NCBI RefSeq assembly: GCF_024529975.1
Contig: NZ_AP024897.1
Location: 744,001-808,000 of the forward strand
Origin: Vibrio quintilis
GTDB lineage: Bacteria; Pseudomonadota; Gammaproteobacteria; Enterobacterales; Vibrionaceae
Length of the DNA: 64,000 bases
Direction of reading: 5' to 3'
Both the position numbers and the translations under genes were made by a program. The notes below the pieces were generated by a model that saw nothing but the letters and a program-made list of their open reading frames with translations, ran no database searches and was not told the origin of the DNA. Below are positions 1-9,637 of the stretch, in pieces (position 1 is the stretch's first letter; the number at the start of each line of letters is the position of its first letter).

Positions 1-1004
1 TCACGAATTGCATCAAGCCGGTTGTTTAATGTCTCAGCTTCACGCATCGGCTGATGAATCCAGCGCTTCAGCATCCGGCTTCCCATCGGTGTTGCGGAAT
101 AATCAAGAATATCAGCCAGCGTATTATCTGTTCCACCAGATAAATTCTGCGTAAGTTCCAGGTTTTTGCGTGTAGATGCATCCATCATCACGGATTGATC
201 TTGTCGATCGATGGTTAGTGAGCGAATATGGGGTAAGGCTGTACGTTGTGTATCTTTGACGTACTGGATCAGACAGCCTGCTGCACATAATCCGGTTTCT
301 GCCTGTTCGACACCAAACCCGACCAGATCTTTTGTTCCGAACTGCTGGTTTAACTGCTGTTTGGCTGTATTCAGTTCAAATTCCCAAACCGGGCGTCTTC
401 GGTTTCCTTTTCGATTCTCCAGTAAAACCGTGGATTGAAAATCTTCAGGATAAAGCAATTCCTTAGGCGTTGTACGTTGAAGCTCAGCTGACATTGCTTC
501 CTCTGTGTCCAGCTCACTGAGTTGAAAACGACCTGAAGTGATATCTAAAGTCGCATAGCCAAAGCTTTGTCCGGATTGATAAATTGCAGCAATCAGGTTA
601 TCGGTTCTTTCCGGTAAAAGTGCTTCATCAGTCACGGTTCCCGGGGTGACAATTCTGACTATTTGTCGCTCAACCGGACCTTTGCTGGTTGCCGGGTCGC
701 CGATCTGTTCACAGATAGCAACTGATTCACCCATTTGAACCAGTTTGGCGAGATAACCTTCAACAGCATGAAAAGGAACGCCGGCCATTGGAATGGGTTC
801 GCCTGCTGAACTGCCTCTTTTTGTCAGAGATATATCCAGTAATTGTGAGGCATGTTTGGCATCATCATAGAAAAGTTCGTAGAAATCTCCCATGCGGTAG
901 AATAGCAATATATCTGGATTCTCTGATTTTAGTCTCAGATATTGTTGCATCATCGGAGTGTGCTTTGTCTCATTTTGACTGCTTTTATTGGTGCTTTTTG
1001 CCAT
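1..1004 (-). CDS. mutS: DNA mismatch repair protein MutS (N-terminal part, cut by window edge)
   Basis: The mismatch-recognition ATPase of methyl-directed repair. About 334 N-terminal residues are visible; the C-terminal clamp and ATPase domains lie beyond the left edge. The start is the ATG at 1004, giving [11 protein letters not shown] before the family motif TPMMQQYL. The mismatch-binding loop [11 protein letters not shown] carries the Phe-x-Glu pair that stacks on and contacts the mismatched base, followed by the connector domain and the start of the core. It reads away from recA, as in other Vibrio, and a flagellin gene lies upstream on the same strand. Identification is secure; the truncation is caused by the window edge, not by mutation. 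Confidence 0.97.
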   Translation of the reverse strand, partial: MAKSTNKSSQNETKHTPMMQQYLRLKSENPDILLFYRMGDFYELFYDDAKHASQLLDISLTKRGSSAGEPIPMAGVPFHAVEGYLAKLVQMGESVAICEQIGDPATSKGPVERQIVRIVTPGTVTDEALLPERTDNLIAAIYQSGQSFGYATLDITSGRFQLSELDTEEAMSAELQRTTPKELLYPEDFQSTVLLENRKGNRRRPVWEFELNTAKQQLNQQFGTKDLVGFGVEQAETGLCAAGCLIQYVKDTQRTALPHIRSLTIDRQDQSVMMDASTRKNLELTQNLSGGTDNTLADILDYSATPMGSRMLKRWIHQPMREAETLNNRLDAIR

Positions 1005-1335
1005 TTTATCTATTAAAACCGGTGAGTTATGCTTGGAGTCTCATTTAGTTTCGCTGCATCTTATTCATTTATTATTGCCAGAGCTGGAAAAAGTATCCGC
1101 CTTTTCCGAAGCGGCTTTATATCATGAGCTGATAAGCTGTCTGGTGAAACTAAACTATCAGGAACAATTTCAGATACGAAGAGTAACAAACCTTTAAGTA
1201 ATAGAGCAATGGGGTGCTTACTTTTGGAAAGCACAAAAAGACCGACGCCAAAAGTAATCAAAATAGGGTTGTTTCACAGAGAAAGGGTGATGTAAAAACC
1301 GGGTCTGAGCCAGGAACATCTCTGTCTGACTTGGA
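1005..1335. other. Intergenic region between mutS and flagellin gene
   Basis: No convincing gene is present. The stretch must hold the mutS promoter (minus strand) and the end of the flagellin transcript, but no strong U-tailed hairpin is visible. An inverted repeat ACTTTTGG/CCAAAAGT (1220-1227 and 1248-1255, 20-nt loop) overlaps a smaller one, GTGCTT/AAGCAC. A 66-codon minus-strand frame over it lacks a good ribosome site and looks non-coding. Confidence 0.5.
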
Positions 1336-2478
1336 TTATCCCAGCAAGTTTAAGGCTGAATTTGGAGCTTGTTTTGCCTGTGCTAAGACGGAAGTGGATA
1401 CCTGCTGTAAAATCTGGGACCTGGTCATGTTCGTTGCATCTTTTGCAAAATCAGTGTCTTTGATCTGACTTTTTGATGCATGCACATTTTCATTAATATT
1501 ATCTAAGTTGTTAATTGCATGACTTAAACGATTTTGAAATGCACCAAGCCCGGCCCGTTGGGAATCTACGTATTGTAATGCCGTATCGACCATAGCAATA
1601 CCACGCTGTGCACCGCCGACAGTTGTAACATCGAGATCGTCGATGGATTCCCATGTTTGATAAAACGGGCTCAGTTCATCTATCAGATCTCCTTGAACTT
1701 CAATCGCATTACCTATCAGATCAATACTTGCCATGAATATTTGAAGATGTCCTGATTCATCCACTGATGCTTTGATTAAATTTTGCTGCCCGTTAATTCT
1801 GGTTGCGATTTCTTCTATATCATCTCCTCCTTTTAGTTCGAAGATGATTTGCTGGTTGTTCTCAGAGGTATTTTTATCCGTTAGATTGACCGTCATTGAT
1901 GAGTCTTTTGATAACACCCAGTCGGAATTTTTGCCTTCTTTCGTCGTTAAAAAAGTTGTTCCGCCTGTGATTAAATTATCTGAACGCATATCTTTCAGAG
2001 TCAGTATTATCGCTTCACCGCTATTTGAACCGATCTGAAATGACTTAGGACCATATGTGCCGTTCAGTAATTTGGTACCTCCATAGGAGGTAGTTTCCGC
2101 AATCCGGTTTAGTTCGTCATTCAAAGCAGTTACTTCGTGCTGAATTGCAACCCGATCTTCTTTCGTATTTGAGCCATTCGCTGACTGAAGAGAAAGATCA
2201 CGGATTCTTTGAAGAATATCTGTTGATTCTTTCATTGCGCCCTCTGCAGTTTGCGCAATAGAAATTCCGTCATTTGCATTGCGTACCGCAACGTCAAGTC
2301 CCCGGTTTTCAACATGGAGCCGGTTAGAAATTTGCAGGCCGGCAGCATCATCTTTTGCACTATTAATCTTGAAACCAGATGACAAACGTTCCATCGCAGA
2401 GCTCAGATTGCCAGATGCTTTGTTTAAGTTTCGCTGAGCTGTCATTGCCGCGATGTTAGTCTTTACGTTGACTGTCAT
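1336..2478 (-). CDS. Flagellin (polar flagellum filament protein), solitary copy
   Basis: A structural subunit of the polar flagellar filament, exported through the flagellar type III system and polymerised at the tip. At 380 residues it is the usual Vibrio size. The N-terminal D0/D1 region ([12 protein letters not shown], then [20 protein letters not shown]) and the C-terminal D1/D0 region ([18 protein letters not shown], ending NSALNLLG) are intact. The central D2/D3 part is more variable and rich in Thr, Asn and Asp. The ATG is preceded by AAGGA. A sigma-28 promoter lies about 65 bp upstream, so it should be a late (class 4) flagellar gene. Vibrio flagellins normally lie in flaAC or flaEDB-type clusters; here the gene is alone among DNA-repair genes. 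Which paralogue it is cannot be told without its siblings. Confidence 0.95.
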   Translation of the reverse strand: MTVNVKTNIAAMTAQRNLNKASGNLSSAMERLSSGFKINSAKDDAAGLQISNRLHVENRGLDVAVRNANDGISIAQTAEGAMKESTDILQRIRDLSLQSANGSNTKEDRVAIQHEVTALNDELNRIAETTSYGGTKLLNGTYGPKSFQIGSNSGEAIILTLKDMRSDNLITGGTTFLTTKEGKNSDWVLSKDSSMTVNLTDKNTSENNQQIIFELKGGDDIEEIATRINGQQNLIKASVDESGHLQIFMASIDLIGNAIEVQGDLIDELSPFYQTWESIDDLDVTTVGGAQRGIAMVDTALQYVDSQRAGLGAFQNRLSHAINNLDNINENVHASKSQIKDTDFAKDATNMTRSQILQQVSTSVLAQAKQAPNSALNLLG

Positions 2479-2543
2479 ACTGACTTTTCCTTAATTTTGC
2501 ACCGATATCCAGAGACAAGACTGTATTGCTAATGCTTTAAACA

Positions 2544-2570
2544 CTATCGACGGCATATCAAAAAACTTTA
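2544..2570 (-). promoter_or_regulatory. Sigma-28 (FliA) promoter of the flagellin gene
   Basis: Read on the minus strand, TAAAGTTT (2563-2570) is followed after exactly 11 nt by GTCGATAG (2544-2551). The enterobacterial/Vibrio FliA consensus is TAAAGTTT-N11-GCCGATAA: the -35 element matches perfectly, the -10 element at 6 of 8 positions, and the spacing is exact. Confidence 0.85.
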
Positions 2571-2777
2571 ACACCTCAAACCGGAATCAGGCTTTATATT
2601 GATGCAATTGTCTTTGGCATCTGTTCGAAAATCATTTTTTCGGTTAAGTTCACAATCATTCATCCGGATCTGTGTTGCCTTTTTATTTGTAAAAAAGGTT
2701 TGATTATAGTTTTTGTCATTCATTTCTTTTGTTTTTTTTTGTTGCAGCCTAGGATACATAACTCTTTTTCGGGAAAA

Positions 2778-3284
2778 ATGGGGGATGAGGTGGATTTACA
2801 TGAATCGTTGAGCCGGAAAGTCGGAGCAAAGTTAAAAGAAAAAAAACATACGCTTGTAACCGCCGAATCTTGCACCGGCGGGGCAATAGCAACATCTGTT
2901 ACTGCGATAGATGGCAGCTCTGCCTGGTTTGATCGGGCTTTTATTACGTATAGCAATGAAGCCAAAATGGAAATGCTCACGGTCAGTGAAGATATATTGA
3001 ATGAATATGGTGCAGTCAGTGAGCCAACAGTCTTAGCCATGGTGGAGGGGGCATTAAAGTACTCAAGAGCTTCAGTTGCTGTTTCTGTTAGTGGTATTGC
3101 AGGTCCTGGCGGAGGGAGTAAAGAGAAACCCGTGGGTACGGTCTGCTTTGCATGGAAAGATAATTGCGGCTGGCAAAAAGCTGAAACTGTTCATTTTACA
3201 GGAAACCGGGAACAAGTCAGAAGTAAAGCAGTTTCTTATGTACTGAATGTACTATTCGATCATTTATGTCTTGTCAGTGATTAA
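2778..3284 (+). CDS. pncC: Nicotinamide-nucleotide amidase (CinA C-terminal domain protein, PncC)
   Basis: Deamidates nicotinamide mononucleotide to nicotinate mononucleotide in the pyridine-nucleotide salvage cycle. This is the stand-alone CinA-C domain of 168 residues, with the motif TAESCTGG near the N-terminus, then SSAWFDRAFITYSNEAK and the glycine-rich VSGIAGPGGG. The frame is open further upstream, but those residues are hydrophobic and unlike the family, so the ATG giving MGDEVDLHESL was chosen; its ribosome site is weak. It precedes recA as in other Vibrio. Confidence 0.92.
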   Translation: MGDEVDLHESLSRKVGAKLKEKKHTLVTAESCTGGAIATSVTAIDGSSAWFDRAFITYSNEAKMEMLTVSEDILNEYGAVSEPTVLAMVEGALKYSRASVAVSVSGIAGPGGGSKEKPVGTVCFAWKDNCGWQKAETVHFTGNREQVRSKAVSYVLNVLFDHLCLVSD

Positions 3285-3327
3285 TTCGCAGCACTTCAAA
3301 CAGTAGTGATTTTTTATAATTTTGGTG

Positions 3328-3355
3328 TGGACACTGTATGAATCTACAGTATAAT
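3328..3355 (+). promoter_or_regulatory. recA promoter with LexA (SOS) box filling the spacer
   Basis: A -35 hexamer TGGACA (3328-3333), a 16-bp LexA box CTGTATGAATCTACAG (3334-3349; CTG-N10-CAG) and a perfect -10 TATAAT (3350-3355) follow one another without gaps. The SOS box is exactly the promoter spacer, the same arrangement as in E. coli recA, so LexA should block RNA polymerase directly. Confidence 0.93.
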
Positions 3356-3422
3356 TGGTTTTATTAATTCGGGATAACCTGCAAGATTATCTGGTAGCAA
3401 GAATCGTGGTCTGGAGAGAGTA

Positions 3423-4487
3423 ATGGACGAGAATAAGCAAAAAGCATTAGCTGCGGCACTGGGACAAATTGAAAAGCAGTTTGGTAAAGGTTCGATTATG
3501 CGGCTTGGTGACAACCGTGCTATGGATGTTGAATCGGTTTCTACTGGTTCATTATCTCTGGATATTGCTTTAGGTGCCGGTGGCCTGCCAATGGGGCGTA
3601 TTGTAGAGATATATGGTCCCGAGTCTTCTGGTAAAACAACATTAACACTTGAAGTGATTGCGGCTGCACAAAGAGAAGGCAAAACATGTGCATTTATCGA
3701 TGCAGAACATGCGCTCGATCCGGTTTACGCAAAAAAACTGGGTGTTGATATTGATGCCTTGTTAGTTTCCCAGCCAGATACAGGTGAACAGGCTCTGGAA
3801 ATATGTGACGCACTTGCGCGTTCTGGTGCAATTGATGTCATGGTTGTTGACTCTGTTGCTGCATTGACTCCAAAAGCTGAGATTGAAGGCGAAATGGGTG
3901 ATAGTCATATGGGCTTGCAAGCCCGGATGTTATCTCAGGCGATGCGTAAGCTGACAGGTAATCTGAAACAGTCAAATTGTTTGTGTATTTTTATCAACCA
4001 AATCCGGATGAAAATTGGTGTTATGTTCGGTAATCCGGAGACAACTACCGGTGGTAATGCCTTAAAATTTTATGCGTCAGTCCGGCTTGATATTCGCCGT
4101 ACCGGAGCGATTAAAGATGGTGATGAAGTTGTTGGTAATGAAACACGAATTAAAGTTGTAAAAAATAAAGTTGCAGCACCGTTTAAAGAGGCAAATACAC
4201 AAATTATGTATGGCCAGGGTTTTAACCGGGAAGGTGAACTGGTTGATTTGGGTGTAAAACATAAACTGGTTGAGAAAGCTGGTGCATGGTATAGCTATAA
4301 CGGCGATAAGATTGGTCAGGGTAAGGCAAATGCATGTAAGTTCCTGAGAGAAAATGCTGAAGTGGGTCAAACGATTGAGACTAAACTTCGTGAGTTGTTA
4401 CTTAACAATGAAACCATCTCTGATCTGAATGAGGAAGCTACAGCGGAACCAGTTAATCAGCCAGACAATCAACCAGGTGATCAATAA
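3423..4487 (+). CDS. recA: Recombinase RecA
   Basis: The DNA-dependent ATPase that forms the presynaptic filament, drives strand exchange and triggers LexA self-cleavage. At 354 residues it is full length. Walker A GPESSGKT lies at residues 65-72, the Walker B strand [10 protein letters not shown] follows, and loop L2 has [20 protein letters not shown]. The C-terminal tail is acidic ([10 protein letters not shown] and onward), as expected for the autoregulatory tail. The ATG follows GGAGAG. A LexA-box promoter lies upstream and recX follows after an attenuating terminator. Confidence 0.99.
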   Translation: MDENKQKALAAALGQIEKQFGKGSIMRLGDNRAMDVESVSTGSLSLDIALGAGGLPMGRIVEIYGPESSGKTTLTLEVIAAAQREGKTCAFIDAEHALDPVYAKKLGVDIDALLVSQPDTGEQALEICDALARSGAIDVMVVDSVAALTPKAEIEGEMGDSHMGLQARMLSQAMRKLTGNLKQSNCLCIFINQIRMKIGVMFGNPETTTGGNALKFYASVRLDIRRTGAIKDGDEVVGNETRIKVVKNKVAAPFKEANTQIMYGQGFNREGELVDLGVKHKLVEKAGAWYSYNGDKIGQGKANACKFLRENAEVGQTIETKLRELLLNNETISDLNEEATAEPVNQPDNQPGDQ

Positions 4488-4509
4488 TTTTTATTAGTTT
4501 TTTATATGA

Positions 4510-4533
4510 GCCCTGCTAGTGCAGGGCTTTTTT
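4510..4533 (+). terminator. Terminator/attenuator between recA and recX
   Basis: A perfect 7-bp stem GCCCTGC/GCAGGGC with loop TAGT is followed by a run of T. Because recX starts 17 nt later with no promoter of its own visible, partial read-through is the likely route to recX expression, as in E. coli. Confidence 0.9.
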
Positions 4534-4549
4534 ATAAGGGTTGTGAATT

Positions 4550-5011
4550 TTGATTCAGCGCTTTTCAGGTCATATTTCATGTAAAGATGCAGCCGTTCGT
4601 ATGCTTACCCGCAGGGATTATAGTGAATCAGAATTGTACTCAAAGCTGGCAGCTAAAGGCTATTCTGACCGTGATATAAGTGATACCTGCTCATGGTGTA
4701 AAATGTCGGGTTATCTCGATGATTTAAGATACACACAGCAGCAGATTAGACAATATCTGAGAAAAGGAAATGGAGAGTTAAAAATTCGTTATACGATGAA
4801 ACAGAAAGTATCAGAAAATATCATCCAAATGGTCTTAGATGAGGAGAATATTGATTGGTATGAGTTAGCAAGACAAGCTGCTGAAAAGAAGTATTCAACA
4901 CATTCTTTTTCCGGTGAACCCAAAGAATATGCCCGTCGTGTCCGTTTCCTTCAATCCCGTGGATTCAACTTTGAACAAATTCAATATGCGCTGAAAAACA
5001 TGCAAAAGTGA
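4550..5011 (+). CDS. recX: Regulatory protein RecX
   Basis: Binds and caps RecA filaments and limits RecA activity. It has 153 residues, made of the three-helix repeats typical of RecX: AVRMLTRRDYSESEL, then CKMSGYLDDLRYTQQ (the conserved GYLDD), then IDWYELARQAAEKKY and FLQSRGFNFEQI. The chosen start is TTG, 9 nt after AAGGG. The first in-frame ATG would remove 17 conserved residues, so a rare TTG start is preferred. It is probably co-transcribed with recA by read-through. Confidence 0.93.
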   Translation: MIQRFSGHISCKDAAVRMLTRRDYSESELYSKLAAKGYSDRDISDTCSWCKMSGYLDDLRYTQQQIRQYLRKGNGELKIRYTMKQKVSENIIQMVLDEENIDWYELARQAAEKKYSTHSFSGEPKEYARRVRFLQSRGFNFEQIQYALKNMQK

Positions 5012-5149
5012 TGGATTTTTGAACGCTTTGTGATTCTTCAGTGACGTTTAATGGTGAGGAATTTATCACAGAGATGACTTAGGTATGACCTTGCTTTACA
5101 ATAAGCCAAATTTTTAATCGATCCATTTAAATATTTTCAGGAACAGCGC

Positions 5150-7732
5150 ATGTATATGAGCACTGATGAGGTTCGTCAAGCGTTCCTCTCGTTCTTTGAA
5201 TCCAAAGGACACCAAATTGTTGATAGTTCGTCATTAGTTCCGGCGAATGACCCGACTCTGCTTTTTACCAATGCAGGGATGAACCAGTTTAAAGATTATT
5301 TTCTTGGACTAGAAAAGCGTGATTATTCCCGTGCTGTAACTGCACAACGTTGTGTCCGTGCTGGTGGTAAGCATAATGATCTGGAAAATGTAGGATTTAC
5401 TGCACGTCACCATACATTTTTTGAGATGTTGGGTAACTTCAGCTTTGGCGATTACTTTAAGAAAGATGCAATCCAGTATGCATGGGACTTTCTAACGGGT
5501 GTGCTTCAGTTACCAAAAGAGCGTCTTTTAGTGACTGTGTATCAGACTGATGATGAAGCTTTTAATATCTGGAGCAAACAGATCGGTGTCGCTGAAGAAC
5601 GGATTATTCGTATTGGTGACAAAAAAGGTGGTAAACCCTATGAGTCAGATAATTTCTGGCAAATGGGAGACACCGGACCATGTGGACCTTGTTCTGAAAT
5701 ATTCTTTGATCATGGAGAACATATCTGGGGTGGACCTCCGGGATCACCTGAAGAAGACGGTGACCGGTTTATTGAAATCTGGAATATTGTTTTCATGCAA
5801 TTTAATCGTCAGGCCGATGGAAGCATGAATCCGTTACCTAAACCTTCTGTTGATACCGGTATGGGAATTGAGCGTATTTCTGCAATTATGCAGAATGTGC
5901 ACTCCAATTATGAAATTGACGTGTTCCAGAGATTAATTAAAGAAACGGCCCGGATCGTTGGATTTGATGATTTATCCAATCAGTCATTAAGAGTTGTTGC
6001 AGATCATATTCGTTCCTGCGCATTTTTGATTGTTGACGGTGTTATCCCGTCAAATGAAGGCCGGGGTTATGTACTGCGCCGTATTATTCGTCGTGCTGTT
6101 CGTCATGGTAATAAGCTCGGTGCAACGGGATCATTTTTCTATAAATTGGTTGCTCCGCTTATTGAAGTGATGGGTAGTGCTGGTGAAGAACTTAAGAAAC
6201 AGCAGTCTATTGTTGAAAAAGTGCTTCGTGTCGAAGAAGAAAATTTTGGCAGAACGCTTGAGCGTGGGATGGCGATTCTGGATGAAGCGTTGAAAAACCT
6301 TGATGGTAAAGAGCTTGATGGAGAAACCGTATTTAAATTATATGATACTTATGGATTCCCGGCAGATTTAACTAATGATGTTGCCCGTGAGCATGGTTTC
6401 TCAATTGATGAAGCCGGCTTTGAGCAGGCGATGGAAGTTCAGAGGCAGAGAGCTCGTGAATCAGGTCATTTTGGTGCTGATTATAATTTAGCCATCAAGG
6501 TTGATTCATCCACAACTTTTTGTGGTTATACAGACGTTGAAAAAAGTTCGCAGATAATCTCCATGTATGTGGATGGAAAAACGGTAGAGAGTATCGCAGA
6601 AGGTGATCACGCAATTCTTGTTTTAGATGAAACTCCTTTTTATGCTGAATCTGGTGGTCAGTGTGGAGACAGTGGCGTTATCAAGTGTTCTTCTGGCAGT
6701 TTTACCGTGAACGACACCCAGAAATCCGGAGATGCTATCCTTCATTACGGTGTTCTAACCTCGGGCCAGCTCACGGGTAACACGTATGTTGAAGCGATTG
6801 TGGATGCATCAAGGCGGCAAGCTATTTCTTTGAATCACTCCGCAACTCACTTGCTTCATGCAGCGTTGCGTCATGTGCTTGGTTCTCATGTGGCTCAAAA
6901 AGGTTCGTTAGTTAAGCCTGAGAACCTGCGTTTTGATTTTTCTCATCTTGAGGCTGTCACACCTGAAGAGTTGAAGCAGGTCGAGCGATTAGTGAATCAG
7001 GAAATTCGTCAAAACCATCTTATTGATACTCAGCTTATGGATCTGGATGCAGCTAAAGCGAAAGGTGCTATGGCTTTATTTGGTGAAAAATACGATAGTC
7101 AGGTTCGTGTCCTGAGCATGGGGGATTTTTCAACAGAGTTATGTGGTGGTATTCATGCCTCTCATACCGGTGATATTGGCCTGTTTAAAATTATTTCTGA
7201 AGGTGGTATTGCGGCAGGGATTCGTCGTATAGAGGCCGTGACCGGAGAAGCTGCGCTTGATTCGCTTGAAGAACAAAAAGAATCATACGAGATTAAGTTA
7301 TCTGATATTGCAGCAAAAAATAAATTGCTGGAAAAAGAGATTCAGCAGCTGAAAGACAAGCTTGCATCACAGGCAGGGGCTAATTTAACTCAACAGGTTA
7401 AAGAGATTGCTGGTATTAAAGTGTTGGTGGCTCAGCTTAATGGAGCAGATAATAAAGCACTGAGAGGCATGGTTGATGAGCTGAAAAATCAACTGGGCAG
7501 TGGCATTATTATGCTGGGGAATGTTTCCGGTGATAAAGTCGGATTGATCGCTGGTGTGACTAAGGATCTGACTGCTAAGGTTAAAGCGGGTGACTTGGTT
7601 AATATGGTTGCTCAGCAGGTTGGCGGTAAAGGTGGTGGTCGTCCTGATATGGCTCAGGCTGGTGGCAGTGATGTTAATGCATTACCTCAGGCATTGAGTT
7701 CTGTTGATGAGTGGTTGACGAGTCGGTTGTAA
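5150..7732 (+). CDS. alaS: Alanine--tRNA ligase
   Basis: Charges tRNA-Ala. At 860 residues it is full length. The class II catalytic core begins [21 protein letters not shown], with motif 2 around the [18 protein letters not shown] segment. The editing domain has the zinc/active-site pattern HSATHLLH plus [13 protein letters not shown], and the C-terminal glycine-rich domain ends [15 protein letters not shown]. In Vibrio and Shewanella the next gene is normally lysC; here a terminator and a long AT-rich stretch lead straight to csrA. Confidence 0.99.
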   Translation: MYMSTDEVRQAFLSFFESKGHQIVDSSSLVPANDPTLLFTNAGMNQFKDYFLGLEKRDYSRAVTAQRCVRAGGKHNDLENVGFTARHHTFFEMLGNFSFGDYFKKDAIQYAWDFLTGVLQLPKERLLVTVYQTDDEAFNIWSKQIGVAEERIIRIGDKKGGKPYESDNFWQMGDTGPCGPCSEIFFDHGEHIWGGPPGSPEEDGDRFIEIWNIVFMQFNRQADGSMNPLPKPSVDTGMGIERISAIMQNVHSNYEIDVFQRLIKETARIVGFDDLSNQSLRVVADHIRSCAFLIVDGVIPSNEGRGYVLRRIIRRAVRHGNKLGATGSFFYKLVAPLIEVMGSAGEELKKQQSIVEKVLRVEEENFGRTLERGMAILDEALKNLDGKELDGETVFKLYDTYGFPADLTNDVAREHGFSIDEAGFEQAMEVQRQRARESGHFGADYNLAIKVDSSTTFCGYTDVEKSSQIISMYVDGKTVESIAEGDHAILVLDETPFYAESGGQCGDSGVIKCSSGSFTVNDTQKSGDAILHYGVLTSGQLTGNTYVEAIVDASRRQAISLNHSATHLLHAALRHVLGSHVAQKGSLVKPENLRFDFSHLEAVTPEELKQVERLVNQEIRQNHLIDTQLMDLDAAKAKGAMALFGEKYDSQVRVLSMGDFSTELCGGIHASHTGDIGLFKIISEGGIAAGIRRIEAVTGEAALDSLEEQKESYEIKLSDIAAKNKLLEKEIQQLKDKLASQAGANLTQQVKEIAGIKVLVAQLNGADNKALRGMVDELKNQLGSGIIMLGNVSGDKVGLIAGVTKDLTAKVKAGDLVNMVAQQVGGKGGGRPDMAQAGGSDVNALPQALSSVDEWLTSRL

Positions 7733-7794
7733 CAACAGGCTTGCGCTGTAAAAATAGTAAACTATACGTTATTGTTCTTACTGTATAGAGAAAT

Positions 7795-7843
7795 AACCAA
7801 GTGGTTTGGCAGATACATCATCTGAGCCGCTTGGTTTTGTTTT
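7795..7843 (+). terminator. Rho-independent terminator after alaS
   Basis: The stem AACCAAGTGG/CCGCTTGGTT (10 pairs, one G-U) encloses a second small stem CAGAT/ATCTG and is followed by TTGTTTT. Confidence 0.82.
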
Positions 7844-8285
7844 CTGGTGTAGCAAAGATGAATTTTTCAGTAGTTGTGAACCATTGAGCTTCAGATTTTG
7901 CGATTTTTATCATAAATAAGATTTAAAGTTTTGTTTACCAACATTGTTACTTTTAACATACATCAAATTTTTCTGTATTATCCGGTTCGTGATATATGTA
8001 GAGTGTGATCAAAAATACATTATAAAAAGTTTGACTGTCAAAACAGGGTGTTGGCGCAATATTGATACTAGTGTTTAAAGATAGAATTCGTAGTAATAAA
8101 TTTCAGTAATTAATCTGAACTCATTCGGTATCTGATTAGTCATAATCAGATATACAATTTTTAAGGATTGATTTTCTGTCCAATATTTAGAGATTGATTT
8201 TCATTAGATTGTTTACCTGAAAATATTTTTTGTAAGATAATTATTGAGATACAAGGTAAATCAGAGATTACTCAAGGAGCCAAGA
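7844..8285 (+). other. AT-rich region upstream of csrA, no gene
   Basis: About 440 bp of AT-rich DNA without a credible reading frame. It must contain the csrA promoter(s), but no single promoter is clear by eye. This is where lysC (aspartokinase) sits in V. cholerae; no remnant of it is recognisable here. Confidence 0.5.
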
Positions 8286-8486
8286 ATGCTAATTTTGACT
8301 CGCCGTGTGGGCGAAACGCTAATGATAGGTGATGAAGTCACAGTAACTGTACTCGGTGTAAAAGGTAACCAAGTGCGAATTGGTGTCAATGCTCCGAAAG
8401 AAGTATCAGTCCATCGTGAAGAAATATACATGCGTATACAGTCCGAAAAGGGAAATGGTAACCCAAGTTCACCTACAGGTTACTAA
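8286..8486 (+). CDS. csrA: Carbon storage regulator CsrA
   Basis: A dimeric RNA-binding protein that represses or stabilises mRNAs by binding GGA motifs in leaders; in Vibrio it controls metabolism, motility and quorum-sensing outputs. It has 66 residues, [18 protein letters not shown] with the RNA-contacting R44 region in [12 protein letters not shown]. The open frame extends 14 codons upstream, but the ATG preceded by AAGGAG is the family start. It is followed by the tRNA cluster, as in V. cholerae. Confidence 0.97.
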   Translation: MLILTRRVGETLMIGDEVTVTVLGVKGNQVRIGVNAPKEVSVHREEIYMRIQSEKGNGNPSSPTGY

Positions 8487-8493
8487 TATCTGC

Positions 8494-8520
8494 AGGCTAA
8501 CTTCATTGTTAGCCTTTATC
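8494..8520 (+). terminator. Probable terminator after csrA
   Basis: A perfect 8-bp stem AGGCTAAC/GTTAGCCT with a 6-nt loop is followed by TTATCTAT. The U tract is poor, so termination may be partial and some transcripts may run into the tRNA genes. Confidence 0.6.
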
Positions 8521-8654
8521 TATCCAGGTCACTAAAAAATATCTTTTTGTTTCGTTTTGATTAAATAGACAACATTCAGTTTGTTTTTTACAGATTTTTC
8601 CAAGAAAATGTTTGACATATTTTTGGTAAATCGTAATATGTGCCTCCGCAAGAC

Positions 8655-8747
8655 GGTGAGGTGGCCGAGAGGCTGAAGGCGCTCCCCTGCTAAGGGAGTA
8701 TACGGTTTGTAGCTGTATCGAGGGTTCGAATCCCTCCCTCACCGCCA
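8655..8747 (+). tRNA. tRNA-Ser (anticodon GCT)
   Basis: A class II tRNA of 93 nt with encoded CCA. The acceptor is GGTGAGG/CCTCACC, the anticodon loop CTGCTAA, and the long variable arm ATACGG/CTGTAT contains one G-U pair. It reads AGC/AGU codons. Confidence 0.97.
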
Positions 8748-8777
8748 TTGTTATTGTGTATAAAATCACATGAAAGC

Positions 8778-8854
8778 GCGCTCGTAGCTCAGCTGGATAG
8801 AGTACCTGGCTACGAACCAGGCGGTCGAAGGTTCGAATCCTTCCGAGCGCGCCA
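8778..8854 (+). tRNA. tRNA-Arg (anticodon ACG), copy 1
   Basis: 77 nt with encoded CCA. The acceptor is GCGCTCG/CGAGCGC and the anticodon stem-loop CCTGG-CTACGAA-CCAGG. A34 is expected to be edited to inosine by TadA so that it reads CGU, CGC and CGA. Confidence 0.97.
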
Positions 8855-8869
8855 TTAATTGAATAGTAC

Positions 8870-8946
8870 GCGTCCGTAGCTCAGCTGGATAGAGTACCTG
8901 GCTACGAACCAGGCGGTCGAAGGTTCGAATCCTTCCGGACGCGCCA
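8870..8946 (+). tRNA. tRNA-Arg (anticodon ACG), copy 2 with altered acceptor stem
   Basis: The body is identical to the other Arg copies, but the acceptor is GCGTCCG/CGGACGC. Base pairs 4 and 5 are swapped on both strands, so pairing is kept. Encoded CCA. Confidence 0.97.
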
Positions 8947-8983
8947 TTCAATTCAGAATAAGCACAATTGAAGAAATAAATGC

Positions 8984-9060
8984 GCGCTCGTAGCTCAGCT
9001 GGATAGAGTACCTGGCTACGAACCAGGCGGTCGAAGGTTCGAATCCTTCCGAGCGCGCCA
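8984..9060 (+). tRNA. tRNA-Arg (anticodon ACG), copy 3
   Basis: Sequence identical to copy 1 over 77 nt including CCA. The following Ser tRNA begins only 3 nt after the CCA, so the two must be processed from one precursor. Confidence 0.97.
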
Positions 9061-9063
9061 GTT

Positions 9064-9156
9064 GGTGAGGTGGCCGAGAGGCTGAAGGCGCTCCCCTGCT
9101 AAGGGAGTATACGGTTTGTAGCCGTATCGAGGGTTCGAATCCCTCCCTCACCGCCA
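9064..9156 (+). tRNA. tRNA-Ser (anticodon GCT), second copy
   Basis: Differs from the first Ser gene at one base in the variable arm, where ATACGG/CCGTAT is fully Watson-Crick paired. Encoded CCA. Confidence 0.97.
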
Positions 9157-9185
9157 TTATTTTTTCACATACATCATATAAATGC

Positions 9186-9262
9186 GCGCTCGTAGCTCAG
9201 CTGGATAGAGTACCTGGCTACGAACCAGGCGGTCGAAGGTTCGAATCCTTCCGAGCGCGCCA
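9186..9262 (+). tRNA. tRNA-Arg (anticodon ACG), copy 4
   Basis: Identical to copies 1 and 3. It is the last gene of the Ser-Arg-Arg-Arg-Ser-Arg array. Confidence 0.97.
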
Positions 9263-9637
9263 TTCTTTGTTTATATCTTTCCTGTTGTTTCCGATAAATC
9301 TTTCGCCAGTGTCGGTGGATTTTTTAAGCTTTTGTGTTTCAGTTCATCTGCCCGCGCTACTTCGTGACGTCCTCACGCTATTTTCTTCTATTTGTATTTA
9401 ACTCATTCTCCGGGTGATTATTTTCGTACCTTCCTCTCAGTATTTGAATGCTTTTTAATCAATACTATGGCTTGTAAATCTCAGATGCTAAATGTTTTGC
9501 ATTAGAGTGGCTTATAAAAAGTTTAACAGATATCCAATATTTTTATTGATGTGAGAAAAGCGAGACACATAAAAGATTGAGAATCATTGATCGGTTATTT
9601 GTCCGCTGAAATTTTTCTATGACAGGGAGAAGGTGTG
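9263..9637 (+). other. Intergenic region between tRNA array and oadGAB
   Basis: No gene seen. The stretch carries a small hairpin CGTGA/TCACG (9363-9377) with a poor U tail that may end the tRNA transcript. It must contain the oadGAB promoter, but no clear -35/-10 pair or activator site was recognised. Confidence 0.45.

Noticed and set aside
1061..1261. 66-codon minus-strand frame between mutS and flagellin gene
   Set aside because: No ribosome site and no recognisable domain; it covers an inverted repeat and probably the mutS promoter.
8509..9157. Minus-strand frames across the tRNA cluster with peptides such as GRIRTFDRLV and REGFEPSI
   Set aside because: These are antisense readings of the tRNA-Ser and tRNA-Arg genes, a well-known source of spurious protein annotations.
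8655..9262. Regular near-identical repeats that could be taken for a CRISPR array
   Set aside because: Repeats are 77 or 93 nt and fold as complete tRNAs with CCA ends; no cas genes are nearby.
9530..9580. CRP-like TGTGAGAAAAGCGAGACACA before oadGAB
   Set aside because: The right half does not match TCACA at the required spacing, so it was not called.
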